Below, in pieces: positions 26,141-42,100 of a stretch of DNA of 64,000 bases. The DNA lies in assembly GCA_028564675.1 (NCBI GenBank), contig JAOVVO010000013.1, positions 1 to 64,000 on the forward strand, given 5' to 3'. Source of the DNA: Onchocerca lupi (Eukaryota; Nematoda; Chromadorea; Rhabditida; Onchocercidae). The notes beneath the pieces were generated by a model. It did not search any database, was not told the DNA's origin, and saw nothing but the letters and a program-made list of their open reading frames with translations. Numbering within the stretch: the first letter of the stretch is position 1; the number at the start of each line of letters is the position of its first letter. The position numbers and the translations under genes were made by a program.

Positions 26141-27191
26141 CGATTGATAAGCAGTAAGAGACTTTGAAGCAGTGTAGTAATGGTTTTTAGATTATTTCCA
26201 ATCTTGATTGTTTTTTCCAGAACAGTTGAGTCTTTTTAATTCTTTTTCTATTAACCTTTGACCCTTTTATAATTAATGTCATCAGTTATTTCTCTTTTCT
26301 TATTATTAATTCCTAGGTATTTTTTTCCTTCGTAATCCTTGAGCTATGTAGTGTCAATAAATAATTCATTAGAACATTGGCCCGGATGTATCAAAATGAA
26401 GCTAAAAAAGACATGCACTTTTACGTATATCTTACACTTGCCTTCCCTTATTCACTAATTGCTCTAATCAATATTATAGAATTGATCAATAGCATCGTGA
26501 TATCTGAAAAAATGGAATTTTTTTAATGTCGTCTCTGATTTTGCGGTGACATCAATTTGTTTGACAATTAAACATCAAAAATTCTTTAAATCTTCGATAA
26601 TTTCTCTCGCGTCATTGTAGTTAGCAAATTCTTACTTGTTTTAAGCTGTGCAAAATTAGAAGAGATTGAAAACAAAAGGCAAGGATTTTTTGATTATTCT
26701 TGAAGTGGTGGAGAAAGGCTTTTATTCCCTCATCCTATTGACCCTAATGTCTCATAATCTTCATAGTTGTATTTAAAAACTTCATGCTTTCATACTTCAT
26801 TCTTTAGTTTCGTTAGAGCAATAGCTAATTTAAATTATTTGTGGATATTTGGGCACTTTATAACTTTTCTTATTTATTGGTTCACTTGCTTATTTTCATT
26901 GATGTCTATTTACTATTTACTTTTACAAGTTAAATTTAGTCATAACTTTGAATTCCAAATTCATTTTTGATTTCTATTATTTGTAATTATTTGCGTGGTT
27001 ACAAAGTGCATAAAATTTTATTGCAATGAATTATTTCAAAGATCGGTATTCAAATATCTTCATCTTTTTGTCGAAATTGATTATTTTATTTTTAGACAGT
27101 TGAATAATTTCATGGGTTGTATGAATCAACGGTATTTTGGTTCATATTTGTTGAGGTGGTGTGATGCAAGGTTGACTGAAACTCCGGCGCT
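26141..27191. other. Upstream region of smg-1; no gene seen
   Basis: AT-rich DNA before the proposed smg-1 start. Short ORFs at 26767-26970 and 26995-27195 look random. The promoter, and possibly untranslated exons of smg-1, should lie here, but no individual element is recognisable. Confidence 0.45.
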
Positions 27192-30100
27192 ATGAATGGC
27201 GGTATGGAAATTCAACAGATAAAGAATGTGGAATTGAAAAGTCTCGTTTGTCGGGTTTGTTATTTTTTTGCAAATAAATTTAAACTTTTTTCAATGATCA
27301 CTCCTTCTTAGTCCAACTAAATATTAAGTGAGATCAATAAAGGGAAACAATAAACGGAAATGGAGAAATTAGATAAATAGTAAAACATTGCTTAAATAGA
27401 ACAGTGACTATTAATGATAAGTAAGAAATTATTTTAAAAAAATTAAGCATATTTAACCTACATTACCGCATAAGAAATTGCATAGGTTACCTGATTTCGC
27501 ATTAAGAAAATTATCAAACGAGTGCTTTTGTTTAGTTTCTATTTGTTGAGTGATACAAATTTTTCAGTTTACTCAATTTTATTTTTCATTTAAAGTCGTT
27601 GCATTTGGAATACTTTTTGGGATTTTTTTTTTTTTTTTTTGGAATACTCCGTTTAGATTCCAAAATAAACAAATATAATCAATTTGATTAATCACAAAAA
27701 AATTTAATGTGGAAAATAAAAGTTGCATTCGATAGAAATGATGAAAAAATGTATCACTGTTCATGTTTTTCTTTAGAAGTAATACTAGATTAATTGATTT
27801 TAGATTTTGAACGATAAAAAGAACTACACCAAAGATGAGCGCATTGCTGCATGCGAACAACTTCAAAAAGCTTTAACGCTTGCCAGTGATGTTGCTGTAT
27901 GTATTATTAGTGAAAAAGTTTAATTAGTAGTATTACTGAATATTGAACATGTAATTTCATTCTTTGGTATGAGATTATCAATGGGTTTGATAATGGTTAT
28001 AATAATGCATTCATTTAGTTAAAAACTAAGGACTCAATTTCAGTTAGTGATAATTTTTTTTAAAGAATATTGGATGTGATTGGAAAAAGTTGGTCGAAGA
28101 TTTGTTATATGTCATTAAAACTCGACAACAATTAGATGTAAAACGCTGGGTATCTGATTGTCTTGGATCTTTGGGCTGTATTATGTTTTCACAGTATAAT
28201 GAGTAAATTTTCAATTTTACTAATATTAAGGAAATCCTATAGGAATGGATGAATATTAATTCTTTAATCTATTTCTAGCGATTTCGTTGCAAATGTTTTT
28301 CCTTTTTTTTGGCACTCATAATTTCTTCTATATGACTGTAACTGATAATCTTATATTTCCGTATCTGTTGCCTCAACAGTACCATAACTGATGCTTCTTA
28401 TATCAGGAGGCCATCAGTTTCTATGATAATGATTGTTCACCATTATTAGTAGAAAATTTTTCTCGATTTCAGATACTTAAAGGTGATGTTGGCTGAAGCA
28501 AAGCTTATACCTGACAAATATGAAGACGACAAAGCATTGGTACTGAAGGCTATCTTCATGTCATTAGATCTTATTGGAACTTTTGCATGGCAGTCGCGTA
28601 TTAAGCTTCAGGATGTGGAAGTATGTTATGCCTATTTTGCATGCTGTTTATTTCTGTCAATAATTCTTTTCAGATTGCTAGAAAAACCGGAATGCAGTGC
28701 ATATCTACTTTCTTGTACATCGTATTCCATAATTTTTATACCATTTTTAGGTACTTATGACTGCAATTAAGAACTGGCTTGAAGTGAATGATTCTTCCGT
28801 CATTCTTATATCTTTGTTGGATACTTGTTTAGCTGTTTCCAAATATTTTCCTGCAGTCTTTAAACATAGCTTTGACGTTAGTTCACCTTTCTTTTTTTTA
28901 ATGTTGTAGTTGATAATATCTTAACACATATATTCTTATCTTAACACTCAATACATTACACAACATAACATTTAATAATATTTATGGGATTGTAGCATTG
29001 TTTTTATCAATACCAAAATGCTGCATTCCAATCAATTAATTATTTATGTTCATGTAAATTTTGAATTTCATTCATTAATTTATGGATGTATGTGATCAAT
29101 TTGTATGCAAAAATACGCAATTTATTATCAAATAATTTTTCGTGCTGATAAGTCAAAAGTGTCTCCAATGGTAATTTATTGCTGCCTGGATTCATTTTAG
29201 ACTTGTGACACGTGTTGCTTTATTATAATTTTGGATTTTGGGAAGCGCTGAAAATTAGATTTATTATGGAAAAGGAAGGTTCTGGATTTGACATTACATA
29301 ATCTTGCATTGTGACACTAACGTTGCAAATACTTTTCAGCAGTAAGAATTTAAGCTCTTTTTTGACTAATATAGCCAGTTTTTCTCAGGATATAGTCGAT
29401 TTCACAGTGGGATGGTATATTGAACCAGAACAACCAAATGCAGTGTTAGATAAATGCCATCAGATGCTTGTTGAACTGCGTCCCTATTGGCATAGTGCAA
29501 TACCTTCTGCAATAACGCTTATGAAACAATTCCTTGATGATGCAAGCGCATATATTGAGGTAGGTCGAAGAATAGAAATTACATTTACCATAATTCAAAT
29601 GGAATATCAAGTTAGAAAATAAGTGATCATATGAGACAAATGTCGAACTTTGTCTTCAATTTTGTTATAGATTGCACTAACTTTGTGTCTTTATTATATT
29701 TTACTTACATCTTTATTATATTTCACTTACATTATTTTCCATTTTTCAAAAAGTCATTATTTTCCTCCAGATTATGTCTTTGTAATGAAATCTTAAATTA
29801 TAGGATATCAAGACGAATGAGTCGAAACCAGAAAATATGCTCGCAAAAACGGCTGCTATCCTGCGAGCTTTAATAACAATGCTCGAAGTGTTGAATACCC
29901 CTGTTAATCCACTTGTAACAGATTTTGTTGAAAAGGTTACTGTTTATTTAAGTTCTAATTCCTAAAATATTTGCCTTGAATGCTTCAAAGTTAAAAATAA
30001 TTCAATTATTTGTTTTATATTTTCATGGAGATTAGCAAAATTACTGTTTGCTCGTCTGATATACTTGCTTCCTCATAGTATCGCTTTTGAACACTGCACT

Positions 30101-33100
30101 CGTTCTTTATGCAACTTCAAAAAAAGTTCACCTATTTAATTATTGGAAAATTCCATTGAACTCATATATAAATTCAATTTTTACATTGTATTATTGATGA
30201 TTATATATCTACATAGTATGAGAATTAGTTGGAGCTAATATGAATGTACATATGGAGTTTAGAAATTATATCCTTGAATTTTCCCAAGATAATAAGTTAC
30301 TGTAAGTTTTTGAGGTTTTTGGACGCATTATTCAACTGTTAACACATCTTGACGATGTTTTTGCTACCAAAATTGGAACAGTGTTTGGATACATGGCGGA
30401 AGTTCTTTGTATAGCTTTAAAAATATACCCGAAACTTGATTTTTTGGTTAATTCGATGAAAGCATTAAAAATAATGTTTAAGCACCCATCCGTAAACGAA
30501 AAAACGATAATGAAGATACTTGAATGCAGTGGAAAGGTAAAATGTTTATTTTTTAAGCTTTCCTTGCGTTATTTTAATATCCATTTTGAGCAGTATGATC
30601 ATTATTTGGTGATGCTATACCAAATTTTATTTCATATTTTAATGTACTATGCTTTATATTTACATTACTGAGAAAAATTTCTTACTTTTTTAATTTCATT
30701 CTGATTTTATGACGCATTATGAAGAGAATAGACATTAAAGAAGTAAAGTATCCAACAGTTTATAATTTATCAATTAATCTAATTATTTAAGACAGATTTT
30801 CTCTCCGTTAAAAACTTTTTGTCAAATTTGAAATTAGTGAATTTTGAAAGGTAGTCAAGAAACGTATAGATAGGGCAAATTGTTTCCATCCTAATAAGAT
30901 TTTTTTTTATTTGTAGATTATTGATAACATGAAGCCTGAAATGGTTGTGGAAGTTGTGGATTATGTTATTGGTGATGGTGGACCTTTGAATCATGTACTT
31001 ACAAGATCGCAGGAAGTTATGCAAGCATATAGCAATGTTCTAGGAAAACTTTTGGCACCGAAAAATTTATCGACACTCCAAGTAGCTTATAATCGAGTTC
31101 GAGAAGATATGCTAAGTAAGTTTTTCTCTTTCACGAACAATTACTCATTTGCTACTATTTTCATAATTTCAGTAATTACAACTCATATAAAATCCAATGC
31201 TTTGATTAGATGTATATATCTTTAAATTATCTCTAATCCTAAAATTTTTAACCTATTCATCTCTTCTTTCCGTGTTAATACAATAACCAGAAATCTAATA
31301 TCTGTATAATTAGACGTCTTTCAAATTTGATATATGTATAATTAGATAACCACAATACCTTTCATTGTTATTAGCAGTTAAATAAAAGTTCAATTTCCAT
31401 CTTTGAATCTGTACTTATTCGACAAATGAAGCTGATTTTTTGAGAATAAATGTATTTGCTGCTTGTTATTTGAAACATTAATTTTTAATAAATGGTTCTT
31501 GAATATGAGTTATATTAATCAGTCAAGCATCGCATCGCATATGCTTATGTCAAGTTATTGCATGTCAATTTGCAGATTGCTTAAATATGTTGCAAACAAC
31601 TGAAGCAGAGGTATATTACAGTAATAGTCTAATGATAGAAAAAAAGCTGATGATATATTTCAATGCTCTCTACAGTCTTGGGATCGTTAAAAATTCTCTT
31701 ATTGCTGTAAGTTTTCTATCTTTTCTGTTATGGGTATTTAATAGCATTATTCTGAATTTTTCTATTATCGATGCTTATGATTACGGGTTTTTAGTATTTG
31801 GTACGCATGATCTCACTTATACAATGGAATTCTTGGATTATGTGATTCTTATCATCTTATTTTGAAACGCGATAGTCTTTTATCAGATTAGTAACAATTT
31901 TATTAGCAAGAATTTATATGAACACATATAGTGAATCAGTAAATATAATTTCTAGATGATGGGTCTTTCTCCAAGTCTCTTTATATTCTTAATGAGGGAA
32001 ACACCAATCATCGAAAAACAATTTATCATTAATCATCCTGGTTGTCATTATGCTTTACTTTATATTATCAAAACGCATAGTGAAAAGTAAGCTTTCCATT
32101 TTTTTTTTTTTTTTGCCAACAATTCTATCAAACCGACCAGTTTTAATTGTTGCATAATAATTAAAATGATCTGATTATCGACGTCTCATACATTTTTTGA
32201 ACAGTTTTTGTGATTATAGTTAATTTCATGAATTTTCAAAAGTCTGAGAAATTTCACCGCAGTTCTTATTCACTAAATTATGTTACAGTTTCGCCAAACT
32301 ATGTCACTTATGTAATGTGTCGCGATGAAATGCTTACATTACTTGTTGTAATATTTAATACATCTTTTCAGTGTTTTGAATTTGAAAAATTTATATAATA
32401 TTGTAGAAGTGAATCGATGCAAAATGTTCCAGATATTGCAAATATGTTTCAGACACGAAAATTTCGTTGCCAATAGCAGTTTGCTAATTGATAAGAACAG
32501 TTTATCACTTGTTGCGGAGCCAGCAACAGCGAAACATACTTCTATGATACTAAATGTAGTAACCAAACTACTTGCTATCGATGATTTATTGTGGACAGAA
32601 ACAAGGTGAATTTTTTTTAGTTCTGTTTGGAAATTCCAGTAATTTGTGTTGATTTTTTTCTTGTAAGGACTGTTGCTTTATTATCATCAATTATTAGAAT
32701 TCGATATAATATAACTATTTCTACGTTGGCATTATTCCAGGACTCAAATTTGTTTATTGAGTCTTTTGAAAAGGTTGAACTATCAAAGCATTCTGCTTAA
32801 TTGATTAATTGAACATAATTTCTTAGTTTCAAAAGAATTTGAAAGTTTAAAACTGGTTTAATTTAATTTAGAAATTTACTTGTTGATTGGATTCATGGCT
32901 TTGTTTTCGCGCTAACACCAGATGTTCTGCAGCATATACTTGATAAACCAGAAACAGTTGAAATGAGAGCAGCATTACTGGATTCATTTGTGAGACATTC
33001 ACTTCCAAAGAAAACACAGCTGGATAACAAAATTTTTTGTAATCCAGAGGTTTCTGTTAGCCATTGGTGTGCAGGTATTTTTTGGCTCCTTTTTTGCTCC

Positions 33101-36100
33101 TGCAGGTATTTTATTGCTGGAAAGTCAGAATTTATTATAAATATAAATATGTTTACACTGAATTTACTCATGCTTGGGACAGTAATGTCTTGTTACATAG
33201 TGTTCAAATAGAAAAAATGATGCTTTTGACAACTTTTAAATTTCATTGATTTTAAAACCTATTATATGAAACCTTTTCACAAGAACTTGATACCTCACCT
33301 TAGTAAATCAGAAGCAAAAGCAAGATATATTAACATAGGTATTCAGTAGCTAAAGAAGAAATTATTAACCGACTAAGACGAATGGCTAACCAAATTACCA
33401 TCATTTTAAGCAGACAATAATTATTCAAAGAAAAAAAATTCAGTCGTTGTCTTTGTGAATGCTTGGGTACAAATGTATTCAACTTTGACCTCGCGGGAAG
33501 ATGCATCAAACTAAATGATGATCCCATTGATTATAGATTTATAAATCTAGGTAGTTTTTTATTGAAATGCTTGAATTTCAGCAACAACAAGTCATCGAAT
33601 TAGGCATTTTACTTTACTTCGACGATTGGCTGTTTTCAACCTAATCAAGAATGGAAGGTCTGAAGTGACAGCAAAATTCGTTAAACGTATCTTTGAGCAA
33701 TGTCATTCGGATTGTCAAAATAAAACAACTGGTATTTGGCAAGCTACTCCTCCAGTGCTCTTCATCAGGTGAGCTTACGTTAGTTATATTTGCTGCCTTT
33801 TTGCTTATATGAATTCTTGATAAAATTGAGATGTAAGACTTTTAAAATGGATAGGAATGAAAAAGTCGAAAACTCAAATGCATTATTTAAAATATGAAAT
33901 AAGAAAATGGATAACTATGTTGATTTTGGTAATTATAGTCGATTAATTCATGTAGCGTGGAAGTAGAAAAAACTTGATTGAAAAGAGAAAACTGAAGCGG
34001 TCATTCAGAATTATTTCGTTTCAAATAGAAATCGCTTTAGTGGAAAATAATGTCATAGAATTTTTGAACCGAAAAATGGAGAATTCATTTTTGTTTTTTA
34101 GTTCAAAATAGTATAAATAATTTATTTCATAAATGGTAAGTATGAGTATAGTGCTTCATCAACAAATCACCCGCTTTCTGTCGGGTGAATTTCGTTGTGT
34201 GAATCCAATGATTTGTGGGATTTTGCTAAATGTTATAATTGCAGATAATATTATTGAGAATTTCGCAATAATTTAAATTCACCTCCACGAAAGAAATCAA
34301 GAAAAACTCAGATGAATTTGTATTAGCATTAAGCGTTAGAAAATGCAGTTTTTTCGCAAATATTTTGAAAAGAAATAAATATGATTTCAGTAATGGACTA
34401 ACTGAATCTGCGCAAGATATGATGGAGTTTGGGCAACAGAAAATATGCGAAAGTTTCTTTACAGCAGAGCATTTCAAGATTGTTGCTGATTTCTTGCTCA
34501 GTTCAGTTCTTCCCACATATTGCTTCAACAAGTTTGTCTTTTAAAGTATTCCTTTAGTTTTTTATTTTGTTTCGGAAATTTCGACCACTTGGTAACTTTG
34601 TTTACTTCTTTTCTTTTCATAAATTATATGTTTATCTTTATTAATTTATCATTATTTATTACTGATTTAATATTATTGCCGCTATAATTCTGATCATTCG
34701 TATCTCCGATTATTTTATTCCTATTTTTCTATCATATCTTTTTGTAATATTCATTTAATTGACTTATAATAAAACAGTTCTTTTTTGGAATTGAGAGATA
34801 TAAAATCTCCAACTCTAGGAAAATTCATTTTGCATAAGGACTAATATGGTTTATTGCTCCCCAATCTTTCATCACTCATCCTACCAATAATGACGCGAGA
34901 GTTGCCGCTAAATTTGTTCATGGAAAAGAAATTCATATTTCAATTTATTCTATCTAATCAATAAAATGTTAAAATGTTATCCGCTGGGATCACTTGATCC
35001 TGATGATCGCTTTTTCAAATTGCCGTATTCTGTCTAAACCGAGTTCTTTGGGAAGGATTATTTCAGTGGAAATCTGGTTTTTCATTTTTAATGTTTCAAT
35101 TTTCTTGTAATCGAAACAAAAAAAAATGAAATTTGTAACAAACATAGAGATAGAATACCATCAGCTATGAATATTTAGCATTGACAATGGATACTGGATA
35201 TCAGATACGGCATCAATGATTTATGCAGATGCAGTGGGTGACGCCAACACAAATAATGATTGCTTATTCAAATGGCGATGGATTATTGCACAAATGACCC
35301 AGTTTTGTATAAATAATCGTTTGAAAACACCACTTGGCAAGCCATTGGATACTTTTCTCGCTTTCGAAAGTAATGTTTTCATGGATTTTATCAAATATCA
35401 ATCTTGATTAGTGCCAATATGCATTATTATTTCTGTCATCGTATTTCTAGAAAAATAGTACTTTATTTTCTGGTCTGGATTTTCTTCTCAATGCATTCAG
35501 CTTGTCATGAATTTCCGTCGTCAAATTTTCATTTTATCTTAAAAGTCCTTCTAATCTTATTTTTTTTTTAATTTTTTAGTTTTTCTAATTTTGTTTTTAT
35601 AATAACGTTTTAGTCGTCCTCTCTCTCTCTCTCTCCCCACTTTCTGGCTATTTTAGCATTTATTTTTTCCTTTTGTTTCCCCATTCTCTTGAACATTTTT
35701 AAAAAATAGTAGTGGCATATTTGTGTTTTACTGGATACGATTGAAATAATGGACAACTATGATCTGCAAAAATTTCTTGCTTCATATTACTAGTTTGCAG
35801 AAATGATATCAGGAGTGTAGTTTCACGCAAAGAAATATATTACAAAAATTATTTAGCATTTACTATTCGTATCTTCAAAATTCTTCCTTGGGGAGTGCAT
35901 TAATTATATGTTTTTTTGAACTAAATTACTATGCTGCTTATTTGTTTTATGCATCAATAATTTATTCTTTGCTATTGTTAAGTTTCAATTTTAATTTAGC
36001 TTTTTAGATTTAAATTTTATTTCAAACATTCATCGATATTTTAGACGAAATACGACGATTAGCAGGTAGTGTTCTTTCACGAAAAGCATTACCTGTTCCT

Positions 36101-39100
36101 AAAAGCATTAAAGACGAAGTAGAACCGAAAACGATCGCAAACAGCAGAAGAGGTATTGTGGAGGATGAGGATGAAGCAGAGATAGAGATAGAACGTGAAG
36201 CACGTCAATTAACATCCTCGGAGCAGTGGTGGCGTGTTCGTGCCTTGTTGGATATGATTGAAATGTTGGATAAATTGATGGTTTACGCATGCCGCGGAGC
36301 TATATTCCAGTTATTCACCGTTTCACAGGTTAGTAATGAATATGGTATTAAAAAGAGTGTCTTCATTGGAAACTGATGGCTATGCAGAGAAACGCACTAA
36401 AGGTTTCGAAATTGAAGTTTATCTTAACAATTACTGAAATTTTTGTACAGATTGTCGCTAAGTTTATTGTTGTATTGTAATATATTTTCACTAGGAGCTT
36501 TATAGGTACTGGCATTCTTTCTGATAGTGCTTTAGTAGTGTATAAAGAACTGAGAAATAGTGGGATCTTTTTTGGATGGAGCAAATCATTGCTTTTTGGA
36601 CGGACGAGTGTTGAACAAAAAATAATTTTATATCTTCGAAATGGGTTCGCAACTAACTAGATATTGAATAATTGTGATCGATATATGATTACATTACAGT
36701 AGAGCATTATTTTGAGCGATTCTTTGATGGTTTGAATAGAATTTTTGGTTTCAGTTATCGCAGCAGTTTCTTATGACAAATCAAGCAAGTTGTATGAATT
36801 GGCTTTCACGCTTATATCTGCCAATGATGGCTGTTGCGTATACGAGCAACAACTTTGCTCAAGTAGTACGTTTAGGAAGCTGTTCCTTGAGAGATATCGG
36901 AAAACGGATTGAAGAGAAAGGAAAGAAGGATGGTGGAGATGAAAAAAGTCTATTTTTAATCCTTTGGCAAATTAAATTTTGGCATTTGTTTTACTGCATC
37001 TATTTTGCATTATTGATATTTTTACTTTATTTATTAATAAGTTCTTGTGGTGGACACAATCAATTCATTGTTAAGACTTGTATCAAAAAAAAAATTAATA
37101 TTTAAAGTATTGCATGCATTCAAGTTGACTTACAACCAGTAATGGGATGAATTCTTATTGCAGGTGAAATAGATTCTGTTGCTCACACATGTATTACGTG
37201 GATGGTGAAGGCACTGATCGATTTGGGTCGTCCACAAGCAATATTAGGTTTGTATGCATGGATAAAGAAGATTTATAACAAGCAGTATATCTGGATAAAA
37301 TACGCAGCTGAAATGGCTGCTGGAAGGTAATTTTTGCATTTATTAACGAGCGACTTGCTTTCATATATCAAAACTGTTTTGAAATTATGCTTTATTTTTA
37401 TGTCTTGAATTCCTTTTTTAAAATTACTTTCAGGATCGAGCCTTCTTTGATTGGTTTGCAGGAATGTCTGCGTAATGAAAATTTGCCCGAAAATATACGG
37501 AAAACTATACGACAGCTAGTAAGTTTATTCTCATTTTCGTTTCTTGTTCGTTTCCTATTTCTTGATTTTTCAAAGTATTTATTTTTTCAATCAGTTTGGT
37601 AATTAAGATTTTCTGATTCTTAAAGATCATATTTGGCCTGGAAGTGCTTCGAAACTCGGATGAAATTGATATATTTTGGCGGACATTGTATGGTATTTTG
37701 GATCCTCAATCGGATGAAGTACCAGATGGTTTTGAAGAATTTACGTGGAAGAGGTTGTCGTAATTAGTTCTGAATTTGATTTTTTGTTTTTGAAATTTTA
37801 ATTTTTTGTTCTTTTGATAAATTTGATCTTTTTTTTTTTTTTTGCTTTTTTGTATTTTGCTTAAATTCGGTATAATTCAAGATCCTGAATATCAGACTCA
37901 CTCAATGGAAGAGGTATCATGAAGATAAAAAATAAAAATTCGCTCCTATAATCATCACATTTTCGTATTATGTACAGCTTTTTGAAAGATTCATTACCAC
38001 TATAATAAAAGGAAATGAAATCTGAACTTTGAATGATACCAAACAAAAAATATGCTAATTCGTGAGCCTGCAGATCTAGTCCTACATCACAAAAGTGTTG
38101 ATCTTAAAGGTTTGCATAGAATAATTCTTTATACTATTTTTTTTAAGTTCGGTAATATCTAGAATGATGGTCTGCTTGATCTGCATGTTTTTGGAAACAA
38201 TTTTTGTAGATTCGATCCATGGATTTTTTCAGGATGAAGTCACTGACGATGTTTGATAATTATTTGAAGAATGAATCAGTAATGTCAATTCCATGGGATA
38301 TTCGAAATAATCTCATTCATACAGAGCTGAAATTGATAGACATATCTCATGATCGTTCCAAAGACTGTAAAGATAATAAGTATGCCTTGTGATTTTGATT
38401 CCAAAACTAAAATTGTACGTTTTCATTGAGTTTCAATCGGTTATTCGTAATCAAGAAGTGTACTTTCACAGGACTGATATTGTTGAATTGACGCGACAAC
38501 TGAGTGAAGATGCAAGAATTTTGATGCTAGCGGATACTGGTATGCAGATCTTTACACGTGCTAGCGCATTGCATTTATTGGCTACTGCTGTAAAAGATAG
38601 TCGGAAACCCTATCATAAGCAATCAGTAAGTCTTGGTATTTTTGGAATGTGAATTTGAACTAAATAATTGCTTTTTTTTCTATAGTCACAGAAAATAAGT
38701 TTATATTCATTCATAGACTTGTGATGAACTAAACTTATTGCTGCTGTTACACATTTCTATTTTCTATTTCAAAAACATCCAAAGCAAGATAGATATCTAG
38801 CATTCTCGAAATCAGTATTGAAAATTCTTTTGAATTTTTGAGATATTTAGATTTTAGGTTACCGCCAATGTGGTCGATCCTTCGTTTCTTTTCGACTGGA
38901 AGAATGGTCTACCATTGCAGCGTCTTGTTATCGGTCAACAGTTAAGTTCTTGGTTACAGCATACACAAACTAGAGAAAATGGTGGATGTTCATCACTACG
39001 AATAATTTCAAATGAAGCAGCTTTTTATCTTGATATGGCACGATTAGCTCGGAAAACTGGAAATTACCGATTAGCTGAAAAGCACATCAAAATACATTAC

Positions 39101-42100
39101 AATAAACGTCTTTCAACACTTGATAACTTTCAATTGAATATTTTGCGTGTAAGTCTTGATTTATTTCTCGACAACTTTTTTGATGTGGAATGCTTCGGAA
39201 ACTTAAATTTTAACACATTTCAACCTGCAAAATAACGATTTTTCTGAACGATTTCGTTATTAAATATTTCTATCAATAAGTAATAAGGCAATAATATTCA
39301 TTTAGGGAATGCAAGGAAACTGGATCAATGGACCAACTGATAAGGAAATCAGGCTAACAAATAATGTATCTATGCAACTGCCTATGCAACAGAGATTATA
39401 CAATTTCGAAAACCTCATGTCTAGTTATGGTTTGTCGAAAATGGTAAGTAGAATGTTCGATAAAGATATTTTTTCCTGTGGATCAAAAACGAATTCATAG
39501 TCTTTAGAGAAACGATTTAACTCGCCTAGATACAATACCATAATCCATTTTTTTATCAACTTAATTACAAGGATTTTGAGAAAACTATTTAGATGTGGGC
39601 GAAATCAAAAACGGCGGATACTGATCGTGCTCGTACTTTTTTACAAGGAAAAGCATTCTCCTTGTTGATGAACGCTGTAGCTGATGAAGTTGATCGATTG
39701 ATGTATAAGAGTAATTTGATGTTTAACGGTACACCAACTGTAGCTCCTGATGCTCTCATTGCTGTTCTGACACAGCAACTTAACCACGCTACCATTGAAG
39801 TAATTCTCTTTTTTTTTCCTTTTTTTTTTTTTTTTTAATCATTTTCATGTAATTTATTTTGAATTTTTGTGATAGTTTCCTAACATCATCAGCAAAAACT
39901 AGTCATATATAAAATTACTGATTTCTGATGACTGAGATCATTCATGTTTGAATAGATGTTGAATTTATCTTCATTATGTTACAAACAACCATTCCGTCGT
40001 AAAAAATATAAAAAACATGCAAGTTATTACGATTTATTGTTCATTAATTATATTAATTAAATATGGATTATATCATATGATTCTTCTTGATTTGCCATGG
40101 ATTATGCGTTGAAGTCATATATTATGATCCACTAAATTTTTTTGTACTCTTGAATGCTGTAAAAAGTATAACGTGAAATTTCACATTTCAGGATTCAGCA
40201 GTATTATCAATTGGACCGAATATCGCAGCGAATAATCAACAGCAGCTAGAGCAAAATAGGATTTCGGCAAAAGCAATCATTCAGCTTGCGCGTTGGTTAC
40301 AGTTGGAATCTAGTTTGTTGCCAGTAGCTATGAGTTATTCAATGCGTATCGTGTTTCATGTCTTTGGAGTCGAACAGTCCCAACTACCGCTAGTTGGTCC
40401 TTCTGGTAATATTTGAAAAATCGTACTCATTCAGTTTCAGAAGAATAATCAAAGTCAGTAATTCCTATATTTATTATTTTAGATAACTGAATTCGTGAGA
40501 CTTGCTATTATTTCAGAAATCTCGAACTAATTCATTTCCTTTTTGTCTTTAAAGTTGCAAACCATTCAGTCTGCTTTTTCTCTTATCAAAAGATGTTTAT
40601 AAGATTATTTTCATTCAGGAATCATCGACTCATTTGCTGGTGCTCTCTTAAGTACTTCATGTAAATTATCACCACATTTAGCGAAAGCTCATCTGGAACT
40701 TGGTAACTGGGCGTTTAAAAGAGCTACTGATGTTCATAATGAAATTAGATTGTCATTCATCAGTGAAGAATGTGACGCAATAAAATGGCAAATTAAGGTA
40801 TTTACACAGTTTTCTAAAAATTATTAGAGAAATATTCTGATTTAGTGTTGTAATGTTTGCTTTTGAGATAGAAAAATTTTTTGTTTCTTTTTTCTCTAAT
40901 TAACGATAACGTCATTTTGTGATAGAAAATTTCAGTTTTGTAAGTATATTTAGATATCTTGTTACTTCATTATAAGTTAGAAGCAACTTTTTCTCAAATT
41001 TAGTTTTGCTGAGTCCGATTTGGATATTTCGAATAATTGTTATAAAACTGCAATTAACATTATTTTTCAGAACGCTTGCACGTCAGTGGAAGATTCAGTA
41101 ATAGAAAATCTGTTGCAGACAATGCAGAAGTCTGTCAATTTATCTGCAATTTTACCGGATTGCAAGGCTGTTGTAAAAAATATAATTAGTGAACAAACAT
41201 GCAATATGTTAGTGTTAAATGTTCTAACCTTATCATAAGAAAATTTTATATTTTCTCAATATTTTATTGATTATTCTGTTATGGAAAGTCCAACACGCTC
41301 TTTAGTAATTATTCAAAAATTTTCTTAAAATTAAGGTTGCAAGAAATGATTAGACTTTAATTTAATCAAAAGCAACTTCAATAATCAAAATCTTAAATTA
41401 TCGTGAATTAATTTCATAGCAATTTTCAGTCTGTTTGGTCCCGGAAGTATTATTCAGGAAATTTGGAAAGGAGCAAATTCACGTCATTTAGCTTTTTGTA
41501 ACTGTGCAGCGCATTCATATTTCGCTTATATTGGTATAAGTGGGAATGAAGCAAAAGGGGTTGGTATTCGTGAAATATAGCAAGCTGATGATTTTCTCAT
41601 ATTGAACTAAGTATTTTTTTTCCCTAATTTTATGTTATAGGGAACAATTGGGGTAGTGATGGTAACGCTACGAATTTTACAATTATTGGTGGAACAGTAC
41701 GATACATTACATCACTTGATTCTTAGTGAAATGCTTCAAGTAAATGAATTGTTGTGGAAAGGTTTTTCTTTTTTTTGTCATGATACTATTTTTTGAGTCT
41801 TGATGTGTCAAGTTAGACTTAATTCAATAATGTGTAATTCATTCTTCGAAAGTTAGTGTTTGTCGAGAGTTAGCAATTTTTATTTCGCTCGAATAGAGCT
41901 AGACATTGTATTATATTTCCATTTGCTTTGGCATCCGAAATATTTTTCCAACATTGCTTGGTCATTATCATTCTCAGAATCAAGAGATCTCTTTTTCAGA
42001 ATTTTGAGAGAATAAAAATTTTATTCAAAGTTTTTTCCTTTAGAAACAAAACAGTTTATCTTTTTAAAAGTGCGCGATTTTCTATTAGTATTCAAGTAAT

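Noticed and set aside
36936..36947. Alternative smg-1 donor a few codons earlier (gtggag)
   Set aside because: It keeps phase too, but gtctat at 36948 was preferred to retain the longer frame. The choice is unresolved and affects only a few residues.
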